Of a stretch of 64,000 bases of DNA, positions 23,587-32,682 are shown one piece after another. The DNA is taken from NCBI GenBank assembly GCA_030539285.1, contig JAUNSH010000002.1:49231-113230 (forward strand), read 5' to 3'. Below the pieces are notes generated by a model, which saw only the letters and a list, made by a program, of their open reading frames with translations, was not told the DNA's origin and did no database searches. Position numbers and translations under genes: made by a program. Every line of letters starts with the position of its first letter. Position 1 is the first letter of the stretch. The DNA comes from Eubacteriales bacterium (GTDB lineage: Bacteria > Bacillota > Clostridia > Oscillospirales > Oscillospiraceae).

Positions 23587-23799
23587 ATGCCCTTTTATTA
23601 TATCAACAAAAATTGGACCTTGAACCCCGGATTTCACCATGAGGTCCATACGGAAGAACATGCTGCAGAGCTGAAAATCCAGGACAAAATCTATCTGGGA
23701 TGGTTTACAAATGAGATTGACGCTGTGCAGGAAGGAAAGAAACACTATTCAAACGCAGACGGATGCGCTGTCTGTTGTCCCAAAGCACATAAGGGGTAA
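23587..23799 (+). CDS. Small Cys-containing protein
   Basis: A 70-residue protein with HHEVHTEEHA, YLGWF and a C-terminal GCAVCCPKAHKG. The pattern of a HEVH segment, YLG and a Cys-rich GCxxCC end recurs in a family of short hypothetical proteins in bacteria, with no known activity. The Cys and His residues may bind zinc. A GAGAAAGGATCG site precedes the ATG. It lies between hsdS and hsdR, 4 bases before the DUF2188 gene. Confidence 0.65.
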   Translation: MPFYYINKNWTLNPGFHHEVHTEEHAAELKIQDKIYLGWFTNEIDAVQEGKKHYSNADGCAVCCPKAHKG

Positions 23800-23803
23800 G
23801 CGT

Positions 23804-24037
23804 ATGCCAAGAAAAGAGCATCATATCGTCCCCAATCCCGACGGTGGTTGGGATGTGAAGCGCGAAAACGCAAAGCGTAGCAGCGGTCACTATGAGACCA
23901 AGAAAGAGGCTATGGAAGCTGGCAGGAGGATGAGTATCAACCAAGGCACGGAATTGATCCCCCACCGCAAGGATGGCACCATTCAGAACCCCAACAGCCA
24001 TGGCAACGACCCCTGTCCGCCGAGGGACAAGAAATAA
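23804..24037 (+). CDS. DUF2188 domain protein
   Basis: A 77-residue protein matching DUF2188: HHIVPNPDGGWDVKRENAKR, then YETKKEAMEAGRRMSINQGT, ELIPHRKDGTI and the end NSHGNDPCPPRDKK. Such proteins are small and basic and of unknown function, often encoded near restriction or toxin genes. The ATG at 23804 follows AAGGGGTAAGC and is chosen because the conserved domain begins there; the longer frame from 23711 overlaps the preceding gene. Confidence 0.82.
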   Translation: MPRKEHHIVPNPDGGWDVKRENAKRSSGHYETKKEAMEAGRRMSINQGTELIPHRKDGTIQNPNSHGNDPCPPRDKK

Positions 24038-24107
24038 TCGGTACCAGGCCGGCGGGGCCTTAGCGCCCTGCTGTGCCTCTTTATCATATAGGTCGGAGGT
24101 ATTCACT

Positions 24108-27100
24108 ATGCCGAGTCATCAGATTTTTAATGAGCGTCCGGAATCCCAGGACAGAGCGCTACGGGAACTGCAAGCCATGGGCTATCAATATATCCCCAGA
24201 GCAGAGGCCGAGCAGAAGCGCGGCCATCTTTCCCATGTGCTGTTCCCGGATGTCACGCGGGAATTCCTTGCTTCGCAATCCTTTACCTACCGGGGAAAGA
24301 AGACGCCCTTCCCGGATGATGCCATCGGCGAAGCCATCCGGGAACTGGATGCTCCCCTGGAGCGTGGTCTGATGTTCTCCAGCAAGGCAATCTACGACCG
24401 GCTGATTTACGGCAAGAGCTGCGATGTGCATCTGTATGACGGCAACACGCAGTCCTTCGACATTTCCTATATTGACTGGGAACACCCTGAGAATAATATC
24501 TGGCAGGTTACGGATGAATTTTCCGTAGAGCGAAACAACGGAAAATATGCCCGCCCTGACATTGTCCTGATGGTCAACGGTATTCCTCTGGTTGTGATCG
24601 AATGCAAGAAGTCCAGTGTAGATGTGGAAGAGGGTGTAAAACAGAACGTCCGCAACTGGCAGCCGGACTACATCCCCCAGCTGTTTAAGTTTACGCAGCT
24701 GGCTATCGCCATGAATCCGGAATCTGTCAAGTACGGCACTGCCGGAACCAAGCAGGAGTTTTACTGCAAGTGGCACGAAGAGGAAGTACAGTGGCAGGAA
24801 GAAGCAGCGAAGCGCTATGTGGATGACGGCCACATTACCGAGCAGGACAAGGTAATCGTATCCATGCTGTCCAAGAAGCGGCTGCTGAACATTATTCGTT
24901 TCTTTATTCTGTACGATAGCGGCATTAAGAAGGTTGCCCGTTATCAGCAGTTCTTTGGTGTTGAAAATGCGATGCGCCGTATTCATGGTGAGGATGGATG
25001 CAACAGCCGTGGCGGTGTCATTTGGCATACACAGGGTAGTGGTAAGTCCCTGACAATGGTCATGTTGGTAAAGCGTATTATTGCAGACAGAACCATTGTA
25101 AATCCGAGATTCGTTCTGGTTTGTGATCGGCTGAACCTGATCAAGCAGCTGCGGGATAACTTTGTCCATACTGGCATGGACCCCGTAGAAGCGACCACCG
25201 GGCGCGGCCTGGTTTCTTTGTTGAAGGATGGTGGCAACACGCTGATCGCCACAACCATCAATAAGTTTGAGGCTGCAGCAAAATCCAGAACCAAGATCAA
25301 AGATGAGAACATTTTCCTTCTGATTGACGAAAGCCACCGTTCTCATACCGGTGAATTCCATAACATGATGAACGAGGTGCTTCCTAATGCCTTTAAGATC
25401 GGATTTACCGGAACACCTCTGCTACGGAAGGATAAGAGCAACACATATCTGAAGTTCGGTAAGCAGATCGGCCATTCCTACCGTTTTGAAGATGGTATTC
25501 GTGACGGTGTCATTGTTCCTCTGGTTTATGATGGCCGCGTCATTCCCCAGAAAGTGACCAGCGACAGAATTGATGATTATTTGAAGCGTATCCTTGCGCC
25601 GCTTACCGAGCCTCAGAAAGAGGATATGCGCAGAAAGTGGAGTTCCTTCATGCATCTGGCACAGACGGAGCAGCGACTTTCTATGATTGCATTTGATATC
25701 CATGAGCATTTCCTCAACTACTGCAAACCCCGTGGATTCAAAGCGATGGCCGCAGTGTCTACCCGCGCCCTGGCAGTTCAGCTGGAGCATGCCATTAACG
25801 GTCTGGGCGGTGTAAAAGCGGCTGCGTTGATCTGCGATGATTCTGTTTCCACTGAGGGTGATGAGGGCGTTATCGGCAAAAATGACAAAGCAATTATCCG
25901 GGATTTCTTCAAAGATGAAGTCGAGCCCCGGTTTGGAACCAAGTATGATGATTACGAAGAATATGTGAAGAACAATATCATTGGCGGCGAGGATGTTGAT
26001 ATTGTAATTGTGCAGAGCATGCTGTTAACTGGTTTCGATGCACCGTCTCTGGGTGTGCTGTATGTGGACAAGCCTATGAAGGAGCATTCCCTGTTGCAGG
26101 CTATTGCTCGTGTTAACCGTATTGCTGCGGGAAAAGATTTCGGCCTGATTGTTGACTATTGGGGTTTGTTTGGCAACCTGAATAACGCAATGGAAATGTA
26201 CAGCGACGATCAGTCTGGCTTGTCCGGATATGATCCTGCCGATATTGCGGACTCCATTGCGACGGCAGCAGAGGGGCAAGAAAAACTGAAGCAAGCACAT
26301 AAGGCATTGTGGGAATTCTTTGGCAATGCATCTTTTGATCAGGATAATCCCAGAGCCTGGGTGGCATTCTTCGAAAAAGAAGAAACGACAGAGAGTGAGG
26401 CGCTCAGAAAAGAGTTTTATGAGAAACTGGCGGCATTCTCCAAGATGATGACCATGGCAGTAGGCAACTACTCCCTGTACCAGAGCATCGGTTTTGATCA
26501 GATGCAGAAGTATAAGGCAGATTTGTTATTCTTCCAGAAACTGCGGTCTGCACTGATGATGGTGTATGCGGAAAAGGTGGATTTTAGTAAATATGAGGAT
26601 GGCATTAGAAGTCTTCTGAATACGTTTGTGACATCTGAACCTGTTGAAATTGTTGTGGAGCCGGTTGCAATTCATGACAAAGCCGCAATGGACAAGCAGC
26701 TGGAAGAAGTGGAAGGCCAAAAAGCGAAGGCTGCATACATCCATACCCGTATTGTTTCTGAGTTGGAATCCAGAAGATACGAGGATCCTATGATGTTCAA
26801 GAAGTTCTCTGAAAGAATTCGGGATACAATCGCAGAATACAGAAAATCCAGAGATGAAAATGTGTATCTGGCCAGCATGAAGAAAATGGCCGATGACCTG
26901 CGGCAGGGATTTACCGGACATTCATACCCGTCTGCAATTGTGAACGATAGTGATGCAAAGGCCTTTTATGGCGTTGTGGCAGATACACTGAAGCAACACG
27001 GTGGAGAGGATCTGGAATTCGATGATGCTGTTGGTAAACTGGCATTGGATATGAAGCAGGCAGTGCAGGCGCTGGCGCGTGTGGACTGGAGAACCAGTAC

Positions 27101-27239
27101 ACCAATCCACAAGAAGATGAACCAGGCTGTTGAGGATTTGCTGTGGGACTTCTGTGATGAGTTTGGCATTGATTTGCCAATCGATAAAATGGATCTTCTG
27201 ATTGAGAATGCTATTAAGACAGCGATGAGCAGGTATTGA
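24108..27239 (+). CDS. hsdR: Type I restriction endonuclease subunit (HsdR)
   Basis: A 1043-residue motor-nuclease. The N-terminal PD-(D/E)XK nuclease is visible as ARPDIVLMVNGIPLVVIECK (Asp and Glu-x-Lys). The superfamily II translocase follows with Walker A HTQGSGKSLTM, the DESH box (LLIDESHRSH), the TGTPL motif and the helicase motif VI region QAIARVNRIAAGKDFGLI. The helical C-terminal domain contacts the methylase. It translocates and cuts DNA lacking HsdM methylation. The ATG at 24108 follows GTCGGAGGT; the earlier in-frame start at 23973 lies within the DUF2188 gene. The gene appears intact. Confidence 0.95.
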   Translation: MPSHQIFNERPESQDRALRELQAMGYQYIPRAEAEQKRGHLSHVLFPDVTREFLASQSFTYRGKKTPFPDDAIGEAIRELDAPLERGLMFSSKAIYDRLIYGKSCDVHLYDGNTQSFDISYIDWEHPENNIWQVTDEFSVERNNGKYARPDIVLMVNGIPLVVIECKKSSVDVEEGVKQNVRNWQPDYIPQLFKFTQLAIAMNPESVKYGTAGTKQEFYCKWHEEEVQWQEEAAKRYVDDGHITEQDKVIVSMLSKKRLLNIIRFFILYDSGIKKVARYQQFFGVENAMRRIHGEDGCNSRGGVIWHTQGSGKSLTMVMLVKRIIADRTIVNPRFVLVCDRLNLIKQLRDNFVHTGMDPVEATTGRGLVSLLKDGGNTLIATTINKFEAAAKSRTKIKDENIFLLIDESHRSHTGEFHNMMNEVLPNAFKIGFTGTPLLRKDKSNTYLKFGKQIGHSYRFEDGIRDGVIVPLVYDGRVIPQKVTSDRIDDYLKRILAPLTEPQKEDMRRKWSSFMHLAQTEQRLSMIAFDIHEHFLNYCKPRGFKAMAAVSTRALAVQLEHAINGLGGVKAAALICDDSVSTEGDEGVIGKNDKAIIRDFFKDEVEPRFGTKYDDYEEYVKNNIIGGEDVDIVIVQSMLLTGFDAPSLGVLYVDKPMKEHSLLQAIARVNRIAAGKDFGLIVDYWGLFGNLNNAMEMYSDDQSGLSGYDPADIADSIATAAEGQEKLKQAHKALWEFFGNASFDQDNPRAWVAFFEKEETTESEALRKEFYEKLAAFSKMMTMAVGNYSLYQSIGFDQMQKYKADLLFFQKLRSALMMVYAEKVDFSKYEDGIRSLLNTFVTSEPVEIVVEPVAIHDKAAMDKQLEEVEGQKAKAAYIHTRIVSELESRRYEDPMMFKKFSERIRDTIAEYRKSRDENVYLASMKKMADDLRQGFTGHSYPSAIVNDSDAKAFYGVVADTLKQHGGEDLEFDDAVGKLALDMKQAVQALARVDWRTSTPIHKKMNQAVEDLLWDFCDEFGIDLPIDKMDLLIENAIKTAMSRY

Positions 27240-27240
27240 T

Positions 27241-27954
27241 ATGGAGTATTCAGTAACAGTAAAGGGAACAGAACTGCCTGTGGCGGTTTCTCTAAAGAAA
27301 ATGAAACAAGTTCGGTTGAAAGTATTTCCTTCTGGAGAAATAAAACTGTCTGCACCGATTGGAACACCGGACTCGTGGATTCGGGAGCATCTTATTAGCA
27401 AAACTCCTTGGATTGAAGAAAAACTGGATCTCTTTGTTCAAACAAGAGCAGTTGAGAAAGAGGAGCATTTCATTTCGGGAGCATCTACCCGCATCTTAGG
27501 CAGGCAGCTTACAATCCAGGTTCATGAAGCCAAACGCAAGCAGATTTCTCGTGAAGATGGTGTGCTTCACATCTATACCACGGAAATGGATCAGGAAAAG
27601 ATCGATAAACAGGTAAACAACTGGTGGCAGCAGACATCCAGACGCCACTATCAGGACATTGTAGATCGGCTGTACCCAATTATCGAAAAGCATGGCATTG
27701 AAAAGCCTTCAGTGTGTGTGAAGAAGATGAGTACTCTATGGGGGAGCTGCAGCAGGAAAAAACAGAAAGTGAATCTGAACTATTACCTGTACAAAGCAAG
27801 TGTTCCTTGTGTAGAATATGTCATTTTGCATGAGTTGGCACATTTTTTGTACCCGTATCATAATAAGGATTTCTACGATTTTATTACGATCCACATGCCA
27901 GATTGGCAGGAGCGAAAAAAACAGCTTGATTACGAATTTGTGTTAGGCATTTAG
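27241..27954 (+). CDS. YgjP-like (DUF45) metallopeptidase-type protein
   Basis: A 237-residue protein of the YgjP/WLM zinc-hydrolase type. The C-terminal gluzincin-like motif is HELAHFLYPYH with the third ligand expected downstream, preceded by the family signature TLWGSCSRKKQKVNLNYYL. It begins one base after the hsdR stop, so it is co-translated with it. Such genes are repeatedly found at the end of type I R-M operons, where they may process or regulate the complex; the substrate is unknown. Confidence 0.85.
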   Translation: MEYSVTVKGTELPVAVSLKKMKQVRLKVFPSGEIKLSAPIGTPDSWIREHLISKTPWIEEKLDLFVQTRAVEKEEHFISGASTRILGRQLTIQVHEAKRKQISREDGVLHIYTTEMDQEKIDKQVNNWWQQTSRRHYQDIVDRLYPIIEKHGIEKPSVCVKKMSTLWGSCSRKKQKVNLNYYLYKASVPCVEYVILHELAHFLYPYHNKDFYDFITIHMPDWQERKKQLDYEFVLGI

Positions 27955-28074
27955 TTTTCATCAGATTGCATCAGATCACTTTGCGTGGAGACTTTGCTAT
28001 GGCTAATGAATTGCAACCCTTATCCCAGTTGTTAAAAAAAGCTATAGATATTTTATCTCGTAGTAGCAAGCAGT

Positions 28075-28099
28075 GTTCAGGTAGCACCTGAACGGATTT
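28075..28099 (+). terminator. Putative terminator of the hsd operon
   Basis: GTTCAGGT pairs with ACCTGAAC (8 bp, 3-base loop), followed by GGATTTT. A second small stem TTGGGG/CCCCAA follows near 28105-28121. Otherwise 27955-28210 has no gene. Confidence 0.5.
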
Positions 28100-28210
28100 T
28101 GCTTGTTGGGGCGAATCCCCAATCCCCAAGATCAGCACTGTGTGCTTATCTGCGCATTTTGCAAAATGCTCCCAAAACAATCCAGGGATCCACATACAAT
28201 GTGAATACAA

Positions 28211-28245
28211 AAATTTCCGCACAAATAAAAAACGTGCGGAAATTT
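28211..28245. promoter_or_regulatory. Inverted repeat directly before the abiE promoter
   Basis: AAATTTCCGCAC (28211-28222) and GTGCGGAAATTT (28234-28245) form a perfect 12-bp dyad with an 11-base loop, ending 3 bases before the -35 box. It can act as a terminator (TTTTTG follows) or as an operator for the AbiEi antitoxin, which represses its own promoter in known AbiE systems. Confidence 0.6.
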
Positions 28246-28248
28246 TTG

Positions 28249-28276
28249 TTGACTATGCGTATTGTATGCGTATAAT
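28249..28276 (+). promoter_or_regulatory. Promoter of the abiE toxin-antitoxin genes
   Basis: TTGACT at 28249-28254, a 16-base spacer and TATAAT at 28271-28276. The spacer and -10 contain a direct repeat TATGCGTA...TATGCGTA, a likely site for a repressor that blocks RNA polymerase. Confidence 0.8.
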
Positions 28277-28327
28277 GATAAGTAAGAAAGACAGAATTTT
28301 TTGATGAATCGGAAAGTTGGTGAGCAA

Positions 28328-28930
28328 ATGTCTCATAGAGAACGGCTACAAAATATCGTAAATCAAAACGGCGGAATCTTCCGCACATCCGATTTGACAA
28401 AGCTTGGATATGACAGTAACGGTATTCGGAAGCTGGTGGCGGACCGGGTTATTGAGCGCATCAAGCCCAGCTATTTCCGGCTTTATGGGGAGGACACAGA
28501 GCTGTCAGAAGCGGCGCAGGTTGCGCAGCTCTTCCCGGATGGCGTTCTGTGTATGTATTCTGCTCTGTTCTATTACAGATACTCTGACCGGACACCGCTG
28601 GAATGGAATATTGCCGTGGATCGGGATACCTCCAAGTCCCGCTTTCACTTGGATTATCCGTTTGTTCAGCCATACTACATGAAAAAAGATCTCCTCAAGC
28701 TTGGCGTCACCTTCGCGGATTATGGAGATTGTACGATGCAGATTTTTGACCGTGACCGGCTGATTTGTGACTGCATCTTCAACGAAAACAAAATGGATCG
28801 GGAAACGTATAACAAAGCCATTCAGGGCTATGTGGCAGACCCCAAAAAGAACATCCCGCAGCTGCTGGAATACGCAGAGAAGAGAAGGATTCTGAAAAAA
28901 GTAAAAGACAGGATTGGAGTGTGGCTTTGA
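28328..28930 (+). CDS. abiEi: AbiEi-family antitoxin/transcription regulator
   Basis: A 200-residue protein with an N-terminal winged helix (RERLQNIVNQNGGIFRTSDL, GYDSNGIRKLVADRVIERIK) and a C-terminal AbiEi-type domain (VLCMYSALFYYRYSDRTPLE, FVQPYYMKKDLL, DRDRLICDCIF). In type IV AbiE systems it binds inverted repeats in its own promoter and counteracts the AbiEii nucleotidyltransferase. The ATG at 28328 is preferred over in-frame starts at 28301 and 28304 because GGTGAG precedes it and the winged helix begins there. Its TGA overlaps the ATG of the toxin gene. Confidence 0.87.
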   Translation: MSHRERLQNIVNQNGGIFRTSDLTKLGYDSNGIRKLVADRVIERIKPSYFRLYGEDTELSEAAQVAQLFPDGVLCMYSALFYYRYSDRTPLEWNIAVDRDTSKSRFHLDYPFVQPYYMKKDLLKLGVTFADYGDCTMQIFDRDRLICDCIFNENKMDRETYNKAIQGYVADPKKNIPQLLEYAEKRRILKKVKDRIGVWL

Positions 28931-29826
28931 TGGATATGGGCGCATCGGTCATCGCCCGACTGAAGAATAAAGCGAAGGAAACCGGAAAACCTTTCCAATT
29001 GCACCTGCAGCTTTTTTGCCAGGAGGAATTCCTGCGGCGGTTGGCATCATCCCGCTACGCAGAAAACCTGGTTCTCAAAGGCGGTCTGTTCATTTATACG
29101 CTGACAAATTTTGAAAGCCGCGCCACCGTGGATATTGACTTTTTGCTCCGGCAGTTCCCGGGGACAATCGAAGATATCAAGCGGATGGTGGATGAGATTA
29201 TCGCGGTTGACAGCGGCAATGACTTTATCACGTTTTCTTCCCGGGGATTTGAGACCATTTCCCCCCAGCGAAAATATACCGGAGTCAGCTTCCAGCTGGT
29301 GGGGCAAATCAAAAACACCCGGACGCCTTTTGATGTGGACTTCGGAGTGGGTGATGTCATTGTTCCGTCCTCTCAGAAACGAACGATTCCGGTTCAACTG
29401 GATGGTTTCGGCGTGCCGGAGATTCTGACATACTCGCTGGAAAGCACAATTGCAGAAAAATTCGATGCATTGCTCCAACGGCTGGAACTGACCAGCCGAA
29501 TGAAGGACATCTATGATATTTACTATCTGTCCTCCATGTTTGACTTCGACGGCCGGGCACTTCAGCAAGCGGTATTTGAAACTCTGCAGAACCGTGGCAC
29601 ATCTTATGAGAAAGACAGCTTCGACCGGGTCATTGCCTTGTCGGTAAATAAGGAGATTCAAACCCGCTGGCGGCAGTATCTGCGCCGCATGAAAATTCCT
29701 GAGCTGCAACTGGAAGATGTAATGACCAGAGTAGATTGCTTCCTGAGACCGGTTTGGGATGCTATGATTAAGGAGGAAGAACTTCTGTTGAGATGGAATT
29801 GTGAGAAAACATCCTGGAAGCGCTAA
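28930..29826 (+). CDS. abiEii: AbiEii-family nucleotidyltransferase toxin
   Basis: A 298-residue protein of the AbiEii/AbiGii class of DNA polymerase-beta-like nucleotidyltransferases. Conserved pieces are the LVLKGG turn, TVDIDFLLRQ (the Asp-x-Asp pair), the KYTGVSFQLVG strand with a later Asp (FDVDFGV), and the TIAEKFDAL and RMKDIYDIYYL helices. Related toxins block growth on phage infection by modifying tRNA or other targets with nucleotides. The ATG at 28930 overlaps the antitoxin stop (TGATG), so translation is coupled; an upstream GTG at 28921 sits too close to the GGAG. Confidence 0.88.
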   Translation: MDMGASVIARLKNKAKETGKPFQLHLQLFCQEEFLRRLASSRYAENLVLKGGLFIYTLTNFESRATVDIDFLLRQFPGTIEDIKRMVDEIIAVDSGNDFITFSSRGFETISPQRKYTGVSFQLVGQIKNTRTPFDVDFGVGDVIVPSSQKRTIPVQLDGFGVPEILTYSLESTIAEKFDALLQRLELTSRMKDIYDIYYLSSMFDFDGRALQQAVFETLQNRGTSYEKDSFDRVIALSVNKEIQTRWRQYLRRMKIPELQLEDVMTRVDCFLRPVWDAMIKEEELLLRWNCEKTSWKR

Positions 29827-29882
29827 GTATCCAGTTTATTGTACCATTAAAATACTAGAATGAGAGAAAAGGGGTGAAGGGT

Positions 29883-31181
29883 ATGCCCAGATTTCTGGAT
29901 TTGTTTGCTGGTGCTGGCGGGCTTTCTGAAGGTTTTATCCAGGCTGGATATACTCCAATTGCTCACGTTGAGATGGATGCGGCAGCGTGTTATACACTGA
30001 AGACGCGTGCAGCATTTCATTGGCTGAGAGCAAACGGAAATATTGAAATATACAACCAGTACCTGCGTGGCGAGATGACCAGAGGCGACTTCTATAAACA
30101 TATTCCGCAGGCTGTGCTGGACACCGTTCTGAACTATGAGATTTCCAGTGATACGATATCGGAAATTTTCAATAAAGTGGATTCTCTGCTTGGAGGGAGA
30201 GAACTGGACCTGATAATCGGAGGTCCGCCATGTCAGGCATATTCTCTTGCTGGAAGATCCCGTTCCGCGACAAAAATGGTTGGAGATAAGAGAAACTATC
30301 TATACAAACACTATGCTGAGTTTTTGAGACGATACAAGCCCAGATATTTTGTTTTTGAAAATGTGTCGGGTTTGCTTTCTGCGAAGGATGAAGATGGCTC
30401 ACTACATTTCAGTAACATGCAAAACCTTTTCAAAGAGTATGGGTACAGCACAGAATTTCGGCTGCTGAATGCGTCTGAATATGGAGTGTTGCAAAACCGC
30501 AAAAGGATTATCCTCATCGGCAAGTATGGTGATGATTCAGTAGATTTCTACCCGGATATCCCGAAGGATACCAGAACACACAAAGTTGGGGAACTGTTCT
30601 GTGATCTCCCACCGATTCATGCCGGAGAGGGAGAAGTTACTCCTACTCCAACAAATCATTACACGGGAAAATACCTGTTTGAGGCAGGCATAAAGGAATA
30701 TGATGGTGAGCCTGTCACATTTCACCAAGCCAGACCACACACCCAGCAGGATCTTGAAATCTATCGAATTGTGGTAGATACGTGGAATAAGACAGAAACA
30801 CGTATTGCATACACGGATCTTCCGGAATATCTGCGGACACATAGAAACACGAAGTGTTTTCTGGACAGGTTCAAAGTAGTTGCCGGAAATCTCACCTGTT
30901 CACAGACGGTTGTGGCACATATTTGCCGGGATGGGCACTACTACATTCATCCGGATATCAAACAGAACCGATCTCTCACTCCCCGGGAAGCGGCAAGGAT
31001 TCAGACTTTTCCGGACAATTATTATTTTGAATCCGTAACAGGAAAACCATCCCGAACCCTTGCCTACAAACAAATCGGAAATGCAGTTCCGGTACGCCTG
31101 GCATACCATATCGCGAGTTCCTTAGCCGACAGATTCGAAGATCAGAAAGAAGAAATACGGGAAACATCAGAAATACATTAA
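29883..31181 (+). CDS. DNA cytosine-5 methyltransferase (Dcm type)
   Basis: A 432-residue C5-cytosine methyltransferase. Motif I is LDLFAGAGGLSEGF; motif IV with the catalytic Cys is IIGGPPCQAYS; motif VI is FENVSGLL; motif VIII is NRKRIILIG; motifs IX-X are REAARIQTFPD and QIGNAVPVRLA. The variable target-recognition region lies between about 260 and 370. The ATG at 29883 is preferred over the GTG at 29874 because the conserved domain begins right after it. It opens the MZA-like operon and probably protects host DNA; its target cannot be read from the sequence. Confidence 0.94.
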   Translation: MPRFLDLFAGAGGLSEGFIQAGYTPIAHVEMDAAACYTLKTRAAFHWLRANGNIEIYNQYLRGEMTRGDFYKHIPQAVLDTVLNYEISSDTISEIFNKVDSLLGGRELDLIIGGPPCQAYSLAGRSRSATKMVGDKRNYLYKHYAEFLRRYKPRYFVFENVSGLLSAKDEDGSLHFSNMQNLFKEYGYSTEFRLLNASEYGVLQNRKRIILIGKYGDDSVDFYPDIPKDTRTHKVGELFCDLPPIHAGEGEVTPTPTNHYTGKYLFEAGIKEYDGEPVTFHQARPHTQQDLEIYRIVVDTWNKTETRIAYTDLPEYLRTHRNTKCFLDRFKVVAGNLTCSQTVVAHICRDGHYYIHPDIKQNRSLTPREAARIQTFPDNYYFESVTGKPSRTLAYKQIGNAVPVRLAYHIASSLADRFEDQKEEIRETSEIH

Positions 31182-31200
31182 GCAAAAATAGAATAACGGG

Positions 31201-32682
31201 GTGAACACGGTGGAAGAGAAAATTGTTATGCCATATGCTCCAATCCTTGTGGAATCTACAAGATCCATTGGATATTCCTTTGAAGCAGCAGTTGCAGATA
31301 TCATTGATAACAGTATCAGTGCTGCTGCGACAGAGGTCAGGATCTGCTTTTCCTCCAAAGATCCTCAATGGCTGTGCATAGAAGACAATGGTTGGGGGAT
31401 GACCCCGGAAGAACTGGAAAATGCCATGCGCTATGGCAGCCAGAGTTCTACAGACACCCGCAGAAAGGATGACTTGGGGAGATTTGGGTTGGGCCTGAAA
31501 ATGGCCTCGATGTCGCAGTGCAGGAAACTGACAGTCATGACTAAAAAAGATGGTGTTATCTGTGCTGCATGCTGGGATCTGGACTACATCATTCACCAAG
31601 AGAACTGGTCTCTGCAATTTTTTCCGGAAAGTGAACTTGAAGAACTGCCGGGATATCTGTATCTGAAATTAAAAGAATCGGGCACTGTTGTTATCTGGGA
31701 AGAATTTGATCGGCTGAAGCAGGGGGCGTCCAAAGTTCAAAAGGCATTTGATGAGAAGATTGAGCTGACCAGAAAGCATGTCTCTTTGGTGTTCCACAGG
31801 TTTCTGAATGACGAAAATCCCAAGAACCGCTTATCTATATATTTCAATGGCGAAGCGGTAAAAGGTATTGATCCCTTTTTGACAAAACATCCTGCAACGC
31901 AACCTCTGAGCGAACAGGTGTTGCGGATTGCCTCTGATGAGATCCGTGTAAAACCCTATGTCCTGCCTTATATCAGCAAGCTGTCCAAGCAGGACATTGC
32001 TGCGATTGGCGGAAAAGAAGAACTGCGCCAGCAGCAGGGATTCTACATATACAGAAACAAGCGTCTGATTATCTGGGGAACCTGGTTCCGCCTGATTAAA
32101 CACAATGAGTTGGGAAAGCTTGCCCGGGTGAGAGTGGATATTCCGAACTCCCTGGATCATATTTGGGAGATCGACATTAAAAAATCCAGAGCATCCCTGC
32201 CGCATTTCATCAAAAAGAATCTGGTGGATATTGTTGAAAATACAGTTGGCCGGAGTGAGCGCGTATATAAATATCGTGGAAGAAATGTACAAACGGACAA
32301 TCTTGTCCATGTTTGGAATCCCATTGATGACCGTGGTAGATTCCAGTATCAGATCAACAGGGAATTACCTGTTATTAAAATGCTGGAAGCCAATCTGAAT
32401 GAAGGCGGTGGAGCTATTCTGGAAGCCTTTATCAAGATGCTGGAAGATGCGTTCCCATATTCCGACGTGTATTACAGAATGGCTAAGAGCGAGGCAAATG
32501 TTACCGAAGGTGCTCTGGAAACCAATGAGGTGTACAACATGGCAGAGCAGATGGTCCATCAGATCGAAAACATGGGCGGCGATGTGGCGGCATTCCTGAA
32601 GACCATGGATAAAATGGATTTCTTTATCAAATACCCGGATGTAGTATCACAGATCAGAGAGGTGTATGGCAATGACGGATAA
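31201..32682 (+). CDS. MORC/MutL-like GHKL ATPase
   Basis: A 493-residue protein with a Bergerat-fold ATPase domain: N box VADIIDNSIS, G1 box IEDNGWGMTPEEL, G2 box DDLGRFGLGLKMAS. A transducer-like S5 region follows (IKKSRASLPHFIKKN includes a conserved Lys), then a helical C-terminus. Such MutL/MORC-type ATPases occur in restriction-like operons with Z1 helicases and AIPR proteins, as described in comparative studies of MORC origins. The start is GTG at 31201 or 31210. It overlaps the Z1 gene by 17 bases. It is likely to sense or clamp DNA and drive conformational switching of the complex. Confidence 0.86.
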   Translation: MNTVEEKIVMPYAPILVESTRSIGYSFEAAVADIIDNSISAAATEVRICFSSKDPQWLCIEDNGWGMTPEELENAMRYGSQSSTDTRRKDDLGRFGLGLKMASMSQCRKLTVMTKKDGVICAACWDLDYIIHQENWSLQFFPESELEELPGYLYLKLKESGTVVIWEEFDRLKQGASKVQKAFDEKIELTRKHVSLVFHRFLNDENPKNRLSIYFNGEAVKGIDPFLTKHPATQPLSEQVLRIASDEIRVKPYVLPYISKLSKQDIAAIGGKEELRQQQGFYIYRNKRLIIWGTWFRLIKHNELGKLARVRVDIPNSLDHIWEIDIKKSRASLPHFIKKNLVDIVENTVGRSERVYKYRGRNVQTDNLVHVWNPIDDRGRFQYQINRELPVIKMLEANLNEGGGAILEAFIKMLEDAFPYSDVYYRMAKSEANVTEGALETNEVYNMAEQMVHQIENMGGDVAAFLKTMDKMDFFIKYPDVVSQIREVYGNDG

